A stretch of DNA of 35,275 bases from contig JAKFXB010000041.1 of assembly GCA_021731585.1 (NCBI GenBank), forward strand, positions 1-35,275. Reading direction: 5' to 3'. Within the stretch, counting starts at the first letter, position 1. Each line of letters opens with the position of its first letter. Below are positions 1 through 10,965 of the stretch, piece after piece. The notes under the pieces were generated by a model. It had not been told where the DNA came from, made no database searches, and saw only the letters and a list, made by a program, of their open reading frames with translations. Source of the DNA: Alphaproteobacteria bacterium (GTDB lineage Bacteria; Pseudomonadota; Alphaproteobacteria; UBA9655). The position numbers and the translations under genes were made by a program.

Positions 1-266
1 GGCTCTGGCTGTTGTTCTGTCGCTTTTTCAACCACAGGGGTGGGCTTTGGAGGTTCGGGTTTTTCCTCTTTCTTCATTTCAGGGCCATCCACTTTTGGCT
101 TAACCTTAAGATCAGGGGCCTGGGTAATATCAGCAATGTTGACAATTTCAATAGGAATGACAGGTGGCGGTTCAAGTTCACGGCGAAAAAGTTCGGGAAG
201 TCCCACCAAAAGAAGAAGGATAACACCGCCGTGTAGCAAACCTGAAAGTATGGCACCTTTCCGCAT
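1..266 (-). CDS. tolA: TolA-like cell envelope protein, N-terminal part (runs off window start)
   Basis: Reverse-strand reading from ATG at 266 gives MRKGAILSGLLHGGVILLLLVGLPELFRRELEPPPVIPIEIVNIADITQ...KPEPPKPTPVVEK: N-terminal TM plus Pro/Lys/Glu-rich region, directly downstream of tolQ-tolR. Confidence 0.75.
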   Translation of the reverse strand, partial: MRKGAILSGLLHGGVILLLLVGLPELFRRELEPPPVIPIEIVNIADITQAPDLKVKPKVDGPEMKKEEKPEPPKPTPVVEKATEQQPE

Positions 267-276
267 GAATCTACTT

Positions 277-756
277 TCACTTTTTACTTTTTACTGGTTT
301 TGGATCAGCTGGTTTCGGATCTCCTGCTGTAGGGATTTCAGAGATAAGAGCCACCTTCTTAAACCCACCCGCACTAATCGCACCCATAACTTCCATAACC
401 CGACCATAGGAAATTCCCTTGTCACCACGCACATAAATGCGGGCCTCAGGATTCGATCCCGTAATGGCCACAAGCCGCGGCACAAGTATAGCAAGTTCAA
501 GGGCTGTTTCCTGAAGGTAAAGATTTCCTTGGGCATCAACGGTCACCGTTAAAGGATCTTCCTTTTCTTGAAGGACGGAAGCTTCCGTCTTTGGCAAATC
601 AACAGGAATACCGGCTGTGAGCAAAGGCGCCGTAATCATAAAAATCACCAGCAACACCAACATCACGTCAACCATAGGCGTGACATTAATTTCAGCGGTG
701 ATCGCTGCTTTACGCCGAGTGTCTGTTCTCTTTGATTGACCTAAGGAAAAACCCAT
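277..756 (-). CDS. tolR: TolR/ExbD biopolymer transport protein
   Basis: AEINVTPMVDVMLVLLVIFMITAPLLTAGIPVDLPKT is the canonical ExbD/TolR motif. Confidence 0.93.
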   Translation of the reverse strand: MGFSLGQSKRTDTRRKAAITAEINVTPMVDVMLVLLVIFMITAPLLTAGIPVDLPKTEASVLQEKEDPLTVTVDAQGNLYLQETALELAILVPRLVAITGSNPEARIYVRGDKGISYGRVMEVMGAISAGGFKKVALISEIPTAGDPKPADPKPVKSKK

Positions 757-1494
757 CTAGCGGCCCTCTTCTAGCTGACGAGAAATGATGGCACTAAACT
801 CGTTGGAGAAAGAATCCAAACGATTGGCATAACGGTTTAATTCAAGAGCAAATTTTTGATAGGCAATAACCGCTGGAATAGCGGCCACCAGACCAATGGC
901 CGTTGCAAAAAGTGCTTCTGCAATACCTGGCGCCACCACAGCGAGACTTGTATTTTGAGCTGCTGCAATGGATTGGAAACTATTCATGATGCCCCATACG
1001 GTTCCAAAAAGACCGACGAAGGTCGCTGTAGAGCCGAGGGACGCTAAAAAGCCCATATGGCGCTCTAACTTATCCATTTCACGGTTAGAGACAACTTGCA
1101 TGGCCCTTTCAATACGCTCTTGAAGGGTTACGGAAGAAGGTCGGGCTGTGCCTGTACTTCTTTTCCATTCGCGCATAGCAGCTGAAAAGACAGCACTCAT
1201 AGGATCGCCAACTTTTTTACCTACGCGATCATAAAGAGCATCCAAAGATCCACCAGACCAAAAGGAATCCTCAAAATGGTTAGCTGCAGAAAAAAGGGAT
1301 TTTAAACGCATGGCCTTATTAAAAATAATGGTCCAGGACCAAAAAGAGGCCGCCAAAAGGCCAATCATCACTATTTTTACGATAAAATCAGCTGACATAA
1401 AAAGGCCCCAAAGGGATAAATCATGAGCTATGACTTGAGCCGTTGTGGCAACGCCAGTCAAATCAGGGAGTTGGGTAGGTGTTTCCATCGTCAA
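757..1494 (-). CDS. tolQ: TolQ proton channel protein
   Basis: ExbB/TolQ signature LASLGSTATFVGLFGTVWGIMNSFQSIAAAQNTSLAVVAPGIAEALFATAIGLVAAIPAVIAYQ. Confidence 0.93.
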   Translation of the reverse strand: MTMETPTQLPDLTGVATTAQVIAHDLSLWGLFMSADFIVKIVMIGLLAASFWSWTIIFNKAMRLKSLFSAANHFEDSFWSGGSLDALYDRVGKKVGDPMSAVFSAAMREWKRSTGTARPSSVTLQERIERAMQVVSNREMDKLERHMGFLASLGSTATFVGLFGTVWGIMNSFQSIAAAQNTSLAVVAPGIAEALFATAIGLVAAIPAVIAYQKFALELNRYANRLDSFSNEFSAIISRQLEEGR

Positions 1495-1916
1495 TTTTCT
1501 CCAAAGTAAATCCGCAGTTTAGTGGCTAAATTTGCATCAAGTCTTATTGGTTTACCAGAAGAATTGATGCACGCTAAAACAACCTCAAGGGTTGCAATCA
1601 ATTTATCTCCTCGCCTAATGGCTTGAAAAACTTCCAGCTTGACGCCGCCAAGCTTTTTAAAGTGAGTCTGTACCTCTAATACATCATCTAGACGACTAAA
1701 TGCAAGGCAGTTTAAATAGCAAGAGCGGACAATAAATGTAGCTCCTTCCTTCTTCATTAAATCTTCATAGCTCACCCCAAGGGAACGCAAGCATTCTGTA
1801 CGCGCGCGCTCTGCAAATTTAAGGTAATTGGCGTGATAAACAATGCCGCCCAAATCCGTGTCTTCAATATAAACACGAAATGAAAAACGATGAGTTTTAT
1901 TCATCTTCTTCCTCAA
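1491..1916 (-). CDS. ybgC: YbgC/Tol-Pal-associated acyl-CoA thioesterase (hot-dog fold)
   Basis: [31 protein letters not shown] 4HBT motif; upstream of tolQ. Confidence 0.9.
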   Translation of the reverse strand: MRKKMNKTHRFSFRVYIEDTDLGGIVYHANYLKFAERARTECLRSLGVSYEDLMKKEGATFIVRSCYLNCLAFSRLDDVLEVQTHFKKLGGVKLEVFQAIRRGDKLIATLEVVLACINSSGKPIRLDANLATKLRIYFGEN

Positions 1917-2931
1917 AAAGAGGAGACTGCAAGTGGGAAGGCGCTTTCATGCCAAGTATTTCATAAGCGCGGGAGGTTAACATGCGTCCCCGGGGAGTGC
2001 GTTGAATATACCCTTGCTGTAGAAGGTAGGGCTCAATGACATCTTCAAGATTATCCTTTTGCTCAGCAAGAGCAGCGGCCAAAGTTTCAATGCCTACGGG
2101 GCCTCCGTCAAAATGGTTCAGAATGTGTTTTAAATAGCGGTGATCCATAGCATCTAAACCAAAACCATCAACTTCTAAATGAGACAGTGCCCGGTCGGCA
2201 CCCTCTGCCGTAATTTGGCTTGCACCTTCCACAAGAATGAAGTCTCGGATGCGCTTTAAAAGGCGCAGGGCAATACGGGGCGTTCCCCGGGAACGGCGCG
2301 CAATTTCTAAGGCGCCATCATCAGAAATGGAAACCTGAAGGGCCTGAGCCCCCCTTAAAAGAACATTTTGGAGCTCTTCTGGCGTATAAAAATTTAGGCG
2401 TACCGGGATGCCAAAACGATCCCTGAGGGGTGAGGAAATAAGGCCAGAGCGAGTTGTCGCGCCCACAAGGGTAAAGGGAGGCAGATCAATTTGAACCGAG
2501 CGAGCCGCTGGCCCTTCTCCAATCATCAAATCCAACTTGTAATCTTCCATTGCGGGATAGAGAATTTCTTCAACGGCAGGGTTCAAGCGATGAATTTCAT
2601 CAATAAAAAGAACATCAAAGGGTTGAAGGTTGGTTAAAAGAGCTGCCAAGTCCCCCGCCCGAGCAATAACTGGCCCAGAGGTTGATCGAAATCCTACTCC
2701 CAGCTCTCGGGCCATGATTTGGGACAAAGTTGTTTTTCCAAGGCCTGGCGGGCCATAAAACAGGACATGGTCCATGGCTTCTTTTCGTGTGCGCGCCGCT
2801 TCAATAAAGACCTTTAAATTTTTCCGCGCTTGAAATTGCCCCACAAACTCCTCAAGAAGTTGAGGACGCAGGGAAATTTCGACTATTTCTGTCGTCTCTT
2901 CCGAAGCCACTAGACGTACAGGGTGATTCAT
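1897..2931 (-). CDS. ruvB: Holliday junction branch migration helicase RuvB
   Basis: [12 protein letters not shown]...[21 protein letters not shown]...[23 protein letters not shown]. Confidence 0.97.
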   Translation of the reverse strand: MNHPVRLVASEETTEIVEISLRPQLLEEFVGQFQARKNLKVFIEAARTRKEAMDHVLFYGPPGLGKTTLSQIMARELGVGFRSTSGPVIARAGDLAALLTNLQPFDVLFIDEIHRLNPAVEEILYPAMEDYKLDLMIGEGPAARSVQIDLPPFTLVGATTRSGLISSPLRDRFGIPVRLNFYTPEELQNVLLRGAQALQVSISDDGALEIARRSRGTPRIALRLLKRIRDFILVEGASQITAEGADRALSHLEVDGFGLDAMDHRYLKHILNHFDGGPVGIETLAAALAEQKDNLEDVIEPYLLQQGYIQRTPRGRMLTSRAYEILGMKAPSHLQSPLFEEEDE

Positions 2932-3539
2932 GTGCCGGTCCTCGACATAAGACTGAGCCCTTGGCGGATAAGGTCATTCAAGGTGGCGTTCTCGCCACAG
3001 TGCTGCTGCGCCTTACTGACTGCCGTCACCGCTTCAATGCGGCGGTACCCCAGATTTACAAGGGCAGAGACGGCTTCCTCCACCATAGGGGCCAGAGAAG
3101 AGGGATGCGAATAAAGGGTCGCTGAAAAACCACTTTCGGAAGGAATTTTATCTTTCAGCTCGGTTATCATACGACTGGCAAGCTTGGGCCCCACCCCATC
3201 AGCACGAGTTAAGGTTTCCTTATCTTGGGAAGCAATGGCTTGATAGAGATCCGATGGCGCCAGGGCAGACAAAAGAGCAAGCCCCATTTTCATACCGACT
3301 CCTTGGACGGTGGTGAGAAGGCGAAAACAGCTCTGCTCTTCCGTACTAGCAAAGCCATACAATTGAAGACTTTCAGCACGCATCACCGTTTCAATATAAA
3401 GAACCGCTTTATCACCCCTAGAGCCAAGCTGGCTTAGGGTACGGCTTGAGCAAGAAACCAGGTACCCTACCCCATTCACATCAAGAACGGCAAAGGTATC
3501 TCCAAGAGTATCAATAATGCCGGCGAGTTTTGCAATCAT
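2928..3539 (-). CDS. ruvA: Holliday junction DNA-binding protein RuvA
   Basis: [13 protein letters not shown]...[25 protein letters not shown] HhH; gene order ruvC-ruvA-ruvB. Confidence 0.95.
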   Translation of the reverse strand: MIAKLAGIIDTLGDTFAVLDVNGVGYLVSCSSRTLSQLGSRGDKAVLYIETVMRAESLQLYGFASTEEQSCFRLLTTVQGVGMKMGLALLSALAPSDLYQAIASQDKETLTRADGVGPKLASRMITELKDKIPSESGFSATLYSHPSSLAPMVEEAVSALVNLGYRRIEAVTAVSKAQQHCGENATLNDLIRQGLSLMSRTGT

Positions 3540-4045
3540 GAGGCAGCCCTTATTTTTTGTTCAAAGCTGCGATAATGAGCATGACATATGGCCACCGCCA
3601 AGGCATCGGCTGCGTCTTTTGTGACGCCTTGGCTTTTGGGCAATAAGCGTCCCACCATCATGGCCACCTGTCCTTTGTCCGCGTGCCCCACGCCAACGAC
3701 ACTTTTCTTGACCTTGTTAGCGGCATATTCCGCCACATAAAGGCCTGCCCCAGCAGGGGCAAGCATTACCACCCCACGGGCCATTCCAAGCTTTAAAGTC
3801 GATAAAGGATTATTATTCACAAAGGTCTCCTCAACGGCGGCTTCATGGGGAGCATAAAGCTGAATAATTTCGATCAGTTGAGTGTACAGATTTCGAAGGC
3901 GTGTGGGAAGGCTTTCTCCATCCTTTGAGGTCACAATTCCGTGAGCCACATGAGAAAGACTCGATCCCAAAACGTCAATAATCCCCCACCCTACAATTCG
4001 CAAGCCAGGATCGAGGCCTAAAATGCGGGTCGGCGTTGAGGTCAT
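3536..4045 (-). CDS. ruvC: Holliday junction resolvase RuvC
   Basis: [17 protein letters not shown]...[22 protein letters not shown]...[14 protein letters not shown]. Confidence 0.96.
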   Translation of the reverse strand: MTSTPTRILGLDPGLRIVGWGIIDVLGSSLSHVAHGIVTSKDGESLPTRLRNLYTQLIEIIQLYAPHEAAVEETFVNNNPLSTLKLGMARGVVMLAPAGAGLYVAEYAANKVKKSVVGVGHADKGQVAMMVGRLLPKSQGVTKDAADALAVAICHAHYRSFEQKIRAAS

Positions 4046-4794
4046 TTTCCACTCGCCAGCTTTTCCAAAACCTCATCAGAGACTTCAAAATTAGCAAAGA
4101 CAGCCTGCACATCGTCATTGTCTTCCAAAACATCAATCAACTTCATTAAGGAAGCTGCCTTTTCCTCATCGACAGACGTTGTTGTTTGAGGCTTCCAAAC
4201 AAGCTCGGCTCCTTCGGGATCCCCAAATTTAGCGATAAGCCCATCACGCACCGCTGCAAAGTTTTCCAAGCTACATTCAATCTCATAGCCTTTTTCCGTT
4301 TCTTCCAAATTTTGGGCGCCGACTTCAAGGGCCTCTTCAAAAAGCGTGTCAAAATCAATTTTGCCCTTGGGATAGCGAATGACTCCCGTGCGATCAAACA
4401 TAAAGCTGACGCTGTTGGTTTCTCCCATGTTTCCGCCATACTTTGTAAAAGCTGCTCTCACTTCTGCCGCTGTACGGTTGCGATTATCCGTCAAGGCTTC
4501 CACAATCACAGCTACCCCTGCAGGACCATAGCCTTCATAGCGCACCTCTACATAATCTGCCGTGTCTTCTCCACCAGCTCCGCGTTTGATAGCTCGCTCC
4601 ATCGTGTCTTTCGGCATATTGGCGCCACGGGCTGCAATGATCGCTTGGCGAAGGCGGGGATTGGCTTCCGCATCGGGATTGATACGAGCAGAGGTCGTCA
4701 ACTCGCGGATGATTTTCGTAAAGACTTTCGCGCGCTTTGCATCCTGTGCGCCCTTGCGATACATAATGTTTTTAAACTGAGAATGACCTGCCAT
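4042..4794 (-). CDS. yebC: YebC/TACO1 family protein (start trimmed to [23 protein letters not shown])
   Basis: Canonical YebC N-terminus [21 protein letters not shown] and [15 protein letters not shown]. The longer ORF start at 4881 is unlikely. Confidence 0.94.
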   Translation of the reverse strand: MAGHSQFKNIMYRKGAQDAKRAKVFTKIIRELTTSARINPDAEANPRLRQAIIAARGANMPKDTMERAIKRGAGGEDTADYVEVRYEGYGPAGVAVIVEALTDNRNRTAAEVRAAFTKYGGNMGETNSVSFMFDRTGVIRYPKGKIDFDTLFEEALEVGAQNLEETEKGYEIECSLENFAAVRDGLIAKFGDPEGAELVWKPQTTTSVDEEKAASLMKLIDVLEDNDDVQAVFANFEVSDEVLEKLASGK

Positions 4795-4928
4795 AACGTT
4801 TCCTTCAAAATTGATTTTATATAGGACAAAATAGGGTGTTTTTATCCTAAAGGGCAAGAGTTTATCTTGAAAATCCTGCAATAGCTAAGTCAAAGGTTCA
4901 TGACATCCAAAAGCTTAAACAAGAACAG

Positions 4929-5405
4929 CTAGCGATAATTCACTTCAAGAATCTCATAGGACTTATGGCCCTTAGCAGGTGTGGAAATATCACAAACATC
5001 GCCAATGGATTTTCCAATCAAAGCACGGGCAAGAGGAGATCCTATAGAGAGAAGGCCTTTTTTAATATCCGCTTCATCAATGCCGACAATTTGATAAGTC
5101 GTTTTTTCATTAGTATCTTCATCAACAAGTGTCACCGTGGCGCCAAATTTAACATCTTCTCCTGAAAGCTTTGAGATATCGATAACCTCTGCGCGGGCGA
5201 TCTTATCTTCGAGTTCCTTAATGCGTCCTTCGATAAATCCTTGACGTTCTCTTGCTGCATGGTATTCCGCATTTTCAGAAAGATCCCCATGTTCACGAGC
5301 TTCAGAGATAGCTTTTATCACAGCATGGCGTTCAACATTCTTTAAGTGCTTCAGTTCGTCTTGAAGCCCCTTAAGGCCCCCAGCTGTCATCGGCAGTTTT
5401 TCCAT
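4929..5405 (-). CDS. greA: Transcription elongation factor GreA
   Basis: [66 protein letters not shown]. Confidence 0.96.
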   Translation of the reverse strand: MEKLPMTAGGLKGLQDELKHLKNVERHAVIKAISEAREHGDLSENAEYHAARERQGFIEGRIKELEDKIARAEVIDISKLSGEDVKFGATVTLVDEDTNEKTTYQIVGIDEADIKKGLLSIGSPLARALIGKSIGDVCDISTPAKGHKSYEILEVNYR

Positions 5406-5471
5406 AAAATCACTCTTTTGTTAAAGTTAATACCTAACCTTAACACAAGCTTTTAGAGATGCAACCCCTCC

Positions 5472-6176
5472 TTAACAACCCAAGTATTTTCTTAGCTCTG
5501 GACAGCCTGGCGCGCTTAAGAGTGTCTTAGGGGGCCCCGATTCTATGATTCTCCCCTCTTCAAAGAAGAGCATGTGATCAGCGAGAGAAAGAGCTTCTTC
5601 CGGTTGATGGGTTGTGATTAAAAGAGTCAATTTAAATTCATCCGCAACAAAGTTCAAAAGCTCTAACATTTCCTTTCTCAGCCCCGGCCCTAAAGGCCCT
5701 AAAGGTTCATCCAATAGCAGAAGAGGTTTCTGACACAGAAGACTTCGTGCAAGGGCTGCTCTTTGTCTCTCTCCACCAGAAAGTTCAAACGGATATTTTG
5801 TTTGCAGGTGAGAAATCCCCACTTTTTTGAGCATTTCTTGAAGTTTTTCCTTTTCCTCTCCCTTAAGTTTTAAGGAAGGCTGAAGGCCTAAGGTCACATT
5901 TTTCTCCAGGGTGAGGTGAGGGAAAAGATTGTGTTCTTGAAACAATAAGGTCAAAGGACGACCTTGGGGAGGAAGTGAGGTGATGTCCTCTCCCCGCCAC
6001 ATAATTTTGCCCGCTTTTGGATATAAAAACCCCGCAATGAGGGAAAGAAGGGTGCTTTTCCCCGCTCCGCTTGCTCCCACAAGAAGTGTTTTTGACCCTT
6101 GGGGCAATACAGCTGAAAGGTTGAGTGAAAAGCCCTCGCGTAAAAAGTTAAGATTATTAAGTTCAAGTCCTGACAT
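5472..6176 (-). CDS. thiQ: Thiamine ABC transporter ATP-binding protein
   Basis: ABC ATPase: Walker A GASGAGKSTLL, signature LSGGERQRAALARSL, Walker B LLLLDEP; operon with thiP and thiB behind a TPP riboswitch. Confidence 0.88.
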   Translation of the reverse strand: MSGLELNNLNFLREGFSLNLSAVLPQGSKTLLVGASGAGKSTLLSLIAGFLYPKAGKIMWRGEDITSLPPQGRPLTLLFQEHNLFPHLTLEKNVTLGLQPSLKLKGEEKEKLQEMLKKVGISHLQTKYPFELSGGERQRAALARSLLCQKPLLLLDEPLGPLGPGLRKEMLELLNFVADEFKLTLLITTHQPEEALSLADHMLFFEEGRIIESGPPKTLLSAPGCPELRKYLGC

Positions 6177-7527
6177 TTGTCCTCAAAATCCATTGGGGAA
6201 GTTGGAAGAGGAAATAGCACAAAAGAAGAAGAATGAAAGCTGTCCCCATGCTTTCCTCAAAATTGTATTTTCCCATTTGCATATAAAGAAGGCTGGAAAG
6301 ACCGGGTATATCTGGGGCTGCAAAAAAAGCGAGAGATTGAAAATCGCCTAGGGAAAGAGCCAATGATAAGCCCAACGCTGTTGCAAACGGCTTTTTCAAG
6401 AGCGGCCATTCAATCAGAAAAAATCGCTGGAGAGACGACAGCCCAAGACTATGGGATGTGGGGAGATAGGTTACTTGAAGAATTTGATACGGCTCTTTTA
6501 AAAGGCGAAAAGAAAAAGGAAGAACAATGAAGAGTTGCATAAGAAAGAGAAAAACTTCTGGCGGGAAAAAATCCCATTCTAGGGAAATATAAAACAAAAA
6601 CGCCCCCAACAAGGCTGGTGGTAACAAAAGGTAAAGGGAGGCTAGAGACTTTGAAAAAAGAGTTTCATATTTTACGAGAACAAGGGTCAAAATAAGACAT
6701 AAAGGCCCCATGGAACCACTTATTAAAAGGCTTCTAGAGAGCGCTTGCCAAAGCATAGGATTAAAAAGGGTTTTGGGCAGAGAAAAAAAGGAAAAACTCG
6801 CCACCACCATAAGAGGCGCAAGAATCAGAAAAAGGGAAAAGATCACAAAAGGCTTTTGGAGATTTGATTTCAGAGAGGGGAGAGCCGGTATTTTCAAAGA
6901 AGAGCCATGGGGTAGACTTTTAAACAAAATGGTCCCCACGGCAAGACTGAAGCTTAAAAACAGTTGAAGTCCTGCAAAATTTAAGCCTTGTACCGGGTCA
7001 TAGAAAAAGAATAAAGACTGATATAGAGCCACGCTGAGAGTGGTACGATGGGGCCCTCCTCCTAAAACCATGATGGTGGTAAAGCTATTTAAAAAAAGAC
7101 AAAAGGTAATCCAGGCGATTTCAATCATGGGTTTACGCAGCTGCGGAGCTTCCATCCGCACAAAGATTTGCCACGGCGAAAAATGAAGCTGAGCTGAAAG
7201 TCTATAATGCTCTTCAGGAATAAAACGCCAGGAATTAATCATAAATAACGCTACAAAAGGACTATAAAAAACAAGGTGTGCTAAGAGAATGCCCGCAAAG
7301 CTGTAAACATTAAAAAAATACCCCGCCAGAGTGATAAACCCTAAAATACCCACAAGGGCAGGAGTAATTAAAGGAATTCCCAAAAGCTTGAGGCAAAATC
7401 GGGTGGGCTTCCACCCCTGATTCCACACAAGAGCGCGGGCCATAAGAATTCCCAAAGGAACCGTCAATAGAACTGAGAAAAAAGCCTGTTTAAAGGTAAA
7501 GAGGAAAACGTAAAGAGAATAGCTCAT
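6163..7527 (-). CDS. thiP: Thiamine ABC transporter permease
   Basis: Multi-TM duplicated permease overlapping thiQ; gene order thiB-thiP-thiQ. Confidence 0.87.
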   Translation of the reverse strand: MSYSLYVFLFTFKQAFFSVLLTVPLGILMARALVWNQGWKPTRFCLKLLGIPLITPALVGILGFITLAGYFFNVYSFAGILLAHLVFYSPFVALFMINSWRFIPEEHYRLSAQLHFSPWQIFVRMEAPQLRKPMIEIAWITFCLFLNSFTTIMVLGGGPHRTTLSVALYQSLFFFYDPVQGLNFAGLQLFLSFSLAVGTILFKSLPHGSSLKIPALPSLKSNLQKPFVIFSLFLILAPLMVVASFSFFSLPKTLFNPMLWQALSRSLLISGSMGPLCLILTLVLVKYETLFSKSLASLYLLLPPALLGAFLFYISLEWDFFPPEVFLFLMQLFIVLPFSFRLLKEPYQILQVTYLPTSHSLGLSSLQRFFLIEWPLLKKPFATALGLSLALSLGDFQSLAFFAAPDIPGLSSLLYMQMGKYNFEESMGTAFILLLLCYFLFQLPQWILRTNVRT

Positions 7528-8450
7528 TGGATTAGTCCGTCAATCCACTCCTGGAGCCATTTCTTTCCCGAGGCCGAAACTTCCTCAGAAGTAAAGGGAA
7601 TTACCGCCGGAGGGGGCAGGTAATTTTCGGCCTTGAGCCAAGAGTCAGGTATCTCTCCTGAAACGGGATATCCCCATCCCTTCACGACTATAAGGTTTTG
7701 CGCTTCTGGGGTTAAGAGAAAGTCTATAAACTTATCCGCAAGAGCACCATTTTGGGTCACTTTTATTTTGGCAGCATAAATTTGGGAACAAAGGTGCCCC
7801 TCAGAAAAAATCATGGCCTTAAACTGGGGATTGCCCTCCGTAAGCTCGTGATAAAGGCCGTCTATGGTATAAGCCAAAACGATGGGAGCTTCTCCCTTTT
7901 TAAAAAGAAGAGCAGAATCACTCCACCCTTTGGTAAAGGTCAGGACATGGGAGGCAAGAGTTTTCCATTTCTCTGTGGTCTTTTCACCGTAGGCTTTCTT
8001 CATCCACACAAGGAATCCAAAGCCCGTAATGCTAGTGCGGGGATCTTGGAGAATAATTTTATGGGGTGACTGAATCAGCTCTTCCAACGATCGGGGCGGT
8101 TGAGGAATTTTTTCTGAATCATAGGTAAAGGCCAGACAACAAGAGGCATAGGGCACCGTTTTTTCGAATAGAGCAGGGTCCATAACCAAGTCTTCCAGCC
8201 CAAGGACCAGATCAGCCTTCGTTCTTTTCCCTTCTAACCGCAGGCGATTTAAAAGAACGGGGAGTGTATCATTGGCAACATATTTGACTTCAATGTCAGG
8301 ATTTTGTTTTTCAAAGACTTCCTTAAGCTGAGTTCCCGGCCCGTAAAGCGGGGACACAAAAGACGTATAGGTATGAATCGTTAGAAGATCTTTTCCATAA
8401 ACTGAAGATACACAGCAACACAGCAACAATAGTATAAGATATCGTTTCAT
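7524..8450 (-). CDS. thiB: Thiamine-binding periplasmic protein
   Basis: Signal peptide MKRYLILLLLCCCVSSVYGKDLLTIHTYTSF; DLVLGLEDL, ITGFGFLVWMKKAYGE, GWSDSALLFKKGEAPIVLAYTIDGLYH; immediately downstream of a TPP riboswitch. Confidence 0.88.
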   Translation of the reverse strand: MKRYLILLLLCCCVSSVYGKDLLTIHTYTSFVSPLYGPGTQLKEVFEKQNPDIEVKYVANDTLPVLLNRLRLEGKRTKADLVLGLEDLVMDPALFEKTVPYASCCLAFTYDSEKIPQPPRSLEELIQSPHKIILQDPRTSITGFGFLVWMKKAYGEKTTEKWKTLASHVLTFTKGWSDSALLFKKGEAPIVLAYTIDGLYHELTEGNPQFKAMIFSEGHLCSQIYAAKIKVTQNGALADKFIDFLLTPEAQNLIVVKGWGYPVSGEIPDSWLKAENYLPPPAVIPFTSEEVSASGKKWLQEWIDGLIQ

Positions 8451-8529
8451 CTCATTTCCTCCGCCAGCATAATCTGGATCAGGTACACGGGTATAATCTC
8501 AGCCCTTCCAATAAGAGCACCCCGATGAG
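8451..8529 (-). promoter_or_regulatory. TPP (THI element) riboswitch
   Basis: Reverse complement CTCATCGGGGTGCTCTTATTGGAAGGGCTGAGATTATACCCGTGTACCTGATCCAGATTATGCTGGCGGAGGAAATGAG contains the hallmark GGGGTGC, CTGAGA, ACCTGATC and GCGGAGGAA blocks directly upstream of thiB. Confidence 0.96.
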
Positions 8530-8692
8530 TGATTTATCCTTATTATAAAAAAGAGAAAGGAGCAAGCGAAATAAAATCCACTGTCGCGAACCAGTTATAT
8601 GACAAAGATAGTTAGCACGTTAGTTGACTGAGATTGAGACAATCTCTGAAAAGAAGTTGAAATGAAGAAAACACAGATCAAAATTTTAGGAT

Positions 8693-9649
8693 CTACAGCT
8701 TGAAAGCATTAATATTCGTTAGCTCTGCAGTATAATCCCAGAGTTTTTGTGCCTCATCAAGATTAGTGGCAAAATCACAAACACCTTCAAATGTTCCTTG
8801 AGATGTTGCTGTGTTCGCAACTTCACAATCCTCTAAATAGAGGCCACCTAAACCCTTTAACTTTGGTGACGTTGCTGCCCACAGCTGAGTTGCGGCACCC
8901 TGTTCAGGAGTTTTAAAAGTTGGATCAATTATATTGCCTTCCATATCAATCCAACCAGCATCGCACATTTCTTTCGTTGTAAGATGTCTTTGCAAAGGAG
9001 TACGTATTTTTCCAGGATGTAGAGAAAAAGCTCGAATATTGAAGTCCTTACCATACTCGTCGAGTTGTAACGCAAATAAAGCATTCGCTGTTTTGGATTG
9101 TCCATAGGCTACCCACTTATCATACATGCTATAATTAAAATGTATATCGTCCCAACGTATGCGTGAATTGTGGTGTCCTGCAGAAGAAACACAAACTACT
9201 CTTGCGCCAGCTTTAAGAGTGCTCCAAATTTGATTAGTCAATGCATAATGTCCGACATGATTTATAGCAAACTGTGACTCCCAATCTTTACCCACCCTCT
9301 TTTCAGAACAAGCCATAATACCAGCATTACAAATAAGCATATCTATCTGAACGCACGAGTCTACAATGGCATTTGAAAAATGTTTAACATTTTCTAAATC
9401 AGCTAAATTTAATGGCATTACCTTCACATTCGATATATTTTTTAAGTTTTTTTCCGCAGCATCAACATTTCTAGCAGCTACAATAACATTAACTTTTGCC
9501 GCCGCTAATGCCTTTGTAGATTCAAGACCAAGGCCAGAACACCCACCAGTGATAATTGCTGTTTTACCAACCAAAGGTAAACCAGCGATCACCTGTGAGG
9601 CTGTTGACATCTTATTAAATCCAGAATGGATTGGAGCTTGTATTCTCAT
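8693..9649 (-). CDS. Short-chain dehydrogenase/reductase (retinol dehydrogenase-like)
   Basis: Rossmann TGGCSGLGLESTKAL, ICNAGIM, catalytic S..YGQSK-type motif (VAYGQSKTANALFA). Confidence 0.88.
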   Translation of the reverse strand: MRIQAPIHSGFNKMSTASQVIAGLPLVGKTAIITGGCSGLGLESTKALAAAKVNVIVAARNVDAAEKNLKNISNVKVMPLNLADLENVKHFSNAIVDSCVQIDMLICNAGIMACSEKRVGKDWESQFAINHVGHYALTNQIWSTLKAGARVVCVSSAGHHNSRIRWDDIHFNYSMYDKWVAYGQSKTANALFALQLDEYGKDFNIRAFSLHPGKIRTPLQRHLTTKEMCDAGWIDMEGNIIDPTFKTPEQGAATQLWAATSPKLKGLGGLYLEDCEVANTATSQGTFEGVCDFATNLDEAQKLWDYTAELTNINAFKL

Positions 9650-9869
9650 ATCATTTATTTCCTATAGTTAAAAAATATTCTCCATTGTTTGATCAAATGT
9701 ATTCGGGTGTTGCGTGTGTGATGTAATAAGACTCTGTCATTTCTATTTTTTCTTATATTAAATTAGAATAAAGCTTTTTTTGTCAAGCAAGAAGAAATAT
9801 TTAAATGAAAATAAAATCCACATATATCTCGTATTCATAAGCCGTTTCCTCGTTAAACCGTAAAATACA

Positions 9870-9897
9870 ACAAAAAGGGCGCTGATTTAGCGCCCTT
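9870..9897 (-). terminator. Rho-independent terminator for the OmpA-like gene
   Basis: Perfect 9-bp hairpin AAGGGCGCT-gattt-AGCGCCCTT followed, on the minus strand, by a T-run. Confidence 0.85.
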
Positions 9898-9956
9898 CAG
9901 TTTGATGACCTCTCTTGTTATCCATCCCAGCTTTTCAGCTGGAAAGTGAGCCTGGC

Positions 9957-10799
9957 CTATTTATATTCCAAAAAAATGATGTCAACGCGGCGATTATGAG
10001 AATCAACCTTAGGTCCTGGAGCTTCACCGGCTGCTTTGATAGCAATGCGTTGAGGAGCCACACCTCGGCGAATCAGTTCTTTCTTAACGTTCATCGCCCG
10101 TTGAGCAGAGAGCTTTTTATTATGCTTTGCATCGCCCACTTTATCAGTCCTGCCGACTAATAAGATATGCTCAACCCGATTCTGTTCAGCTAAAATTTGC
10201 TTTGCAAGTTCTTCAATTGTTTTTTTGCCCTCATGACTAATTTTTGAGCTTTCCAAATTAAAGAAAATCATGTTCGTCGGAGCAACGTTGATATAGCCCC
10301 CCATAAGCATCAGCTCAACTTCTGCAATGGACGTGTAAAACTCACTGCGACACTTGGCGATATCTTCTCTTTGCCAACCTTCAGCTTGTTGTTCAACCCA
10401 ACAATCAAAGTGAGATTGAGCATAGGCCGTCATCTTAGGCGCCTCTATCCGAGCTCCATATTCAAAAGCTCTCATCAAGCGGGTGCGGGCTTTCTCAAGT
10501 TCAGGAAGTTTATCTTCTGGAATGTCCCAACACCTTAAACAGGTCGGTAAAACGATGTTACCATCCTTGGAAAGGATTGCTCTTTTGTAATAATAATTCG
10601 CAGAAATTTCATCATACATAATGGATTGTTCTGTATCTCCGAGCACTTCATACTCTCTAGCTAAGGTATCATTAAATTCAATTCCAGAAGGAAGGGTGTC
10701 ATCTAAAATTCTTTTATTGATTTCAGCGCAACCACTGACAAGCAATAAGGCCATAACTGAAGTTAGCTTAACACAGGTTGCTAATTGACGACTTATCAT
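9957..10799 (-). CDS. OmpA-family lipoprotein (Pal-like C-terminal domain)
   Basis: Lipobox LLVSGCAE; C-terminal LLVGRTDKVGDAKHNKKLSAQRAMNVKKELIRRGV...NRRVDI. Confidence 0.86.
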   Translation of the reverse strand: MISRQLATCVKLTSVMALLLVSGCAEINKRILDDTLPSGIEFNDTLAREYEVLGDTEQSIMYDEISANYYYKRAILSKDGNIVLPTCLRCWDIPEDKLPELEKARTRLMRAFEYGARIEAPKMTAYAQSHFDCWVEQQAEGWQREDIAKCRSEFYTSIAEVELMLMGGYINVAPTNMIFFNLESSKISHEGKKTIEELAKQILAEQNRVEHILLVGRTDKVGDAKHNKKLSAQRAMNVKKELIRRGVAPQRIAIKAAGEAPGPKVDSHNRRVDIIFLEYK

Positions 10800-10965
10800 T
10801 CTTAATTCCCTTTCTATGACGCTCTATAAATTTGGGAAAGTCCCAACTCTAAAACTTAATTTGAATTAAACGAAAATAATATCTTTTGAAAGATTTATCA
10901 CTTAATTCGAGGATGAACACAAAAAATTTTTACCCCTATTAAAAAAGGGCGCAGGTGAGGTAAAA

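Noticed and set aside
40-552. Plus-strand 170-aa ORF antisense to tolA/tolR
   Set aside because: Antisense to well-supported conserved genes and no recognisable domain.
4186-4824. Plus-strand 212-aa ORF antisense to yebC
   Set aside because: Fully antisense to a conserved gene; low-complexity, no domain recognised.
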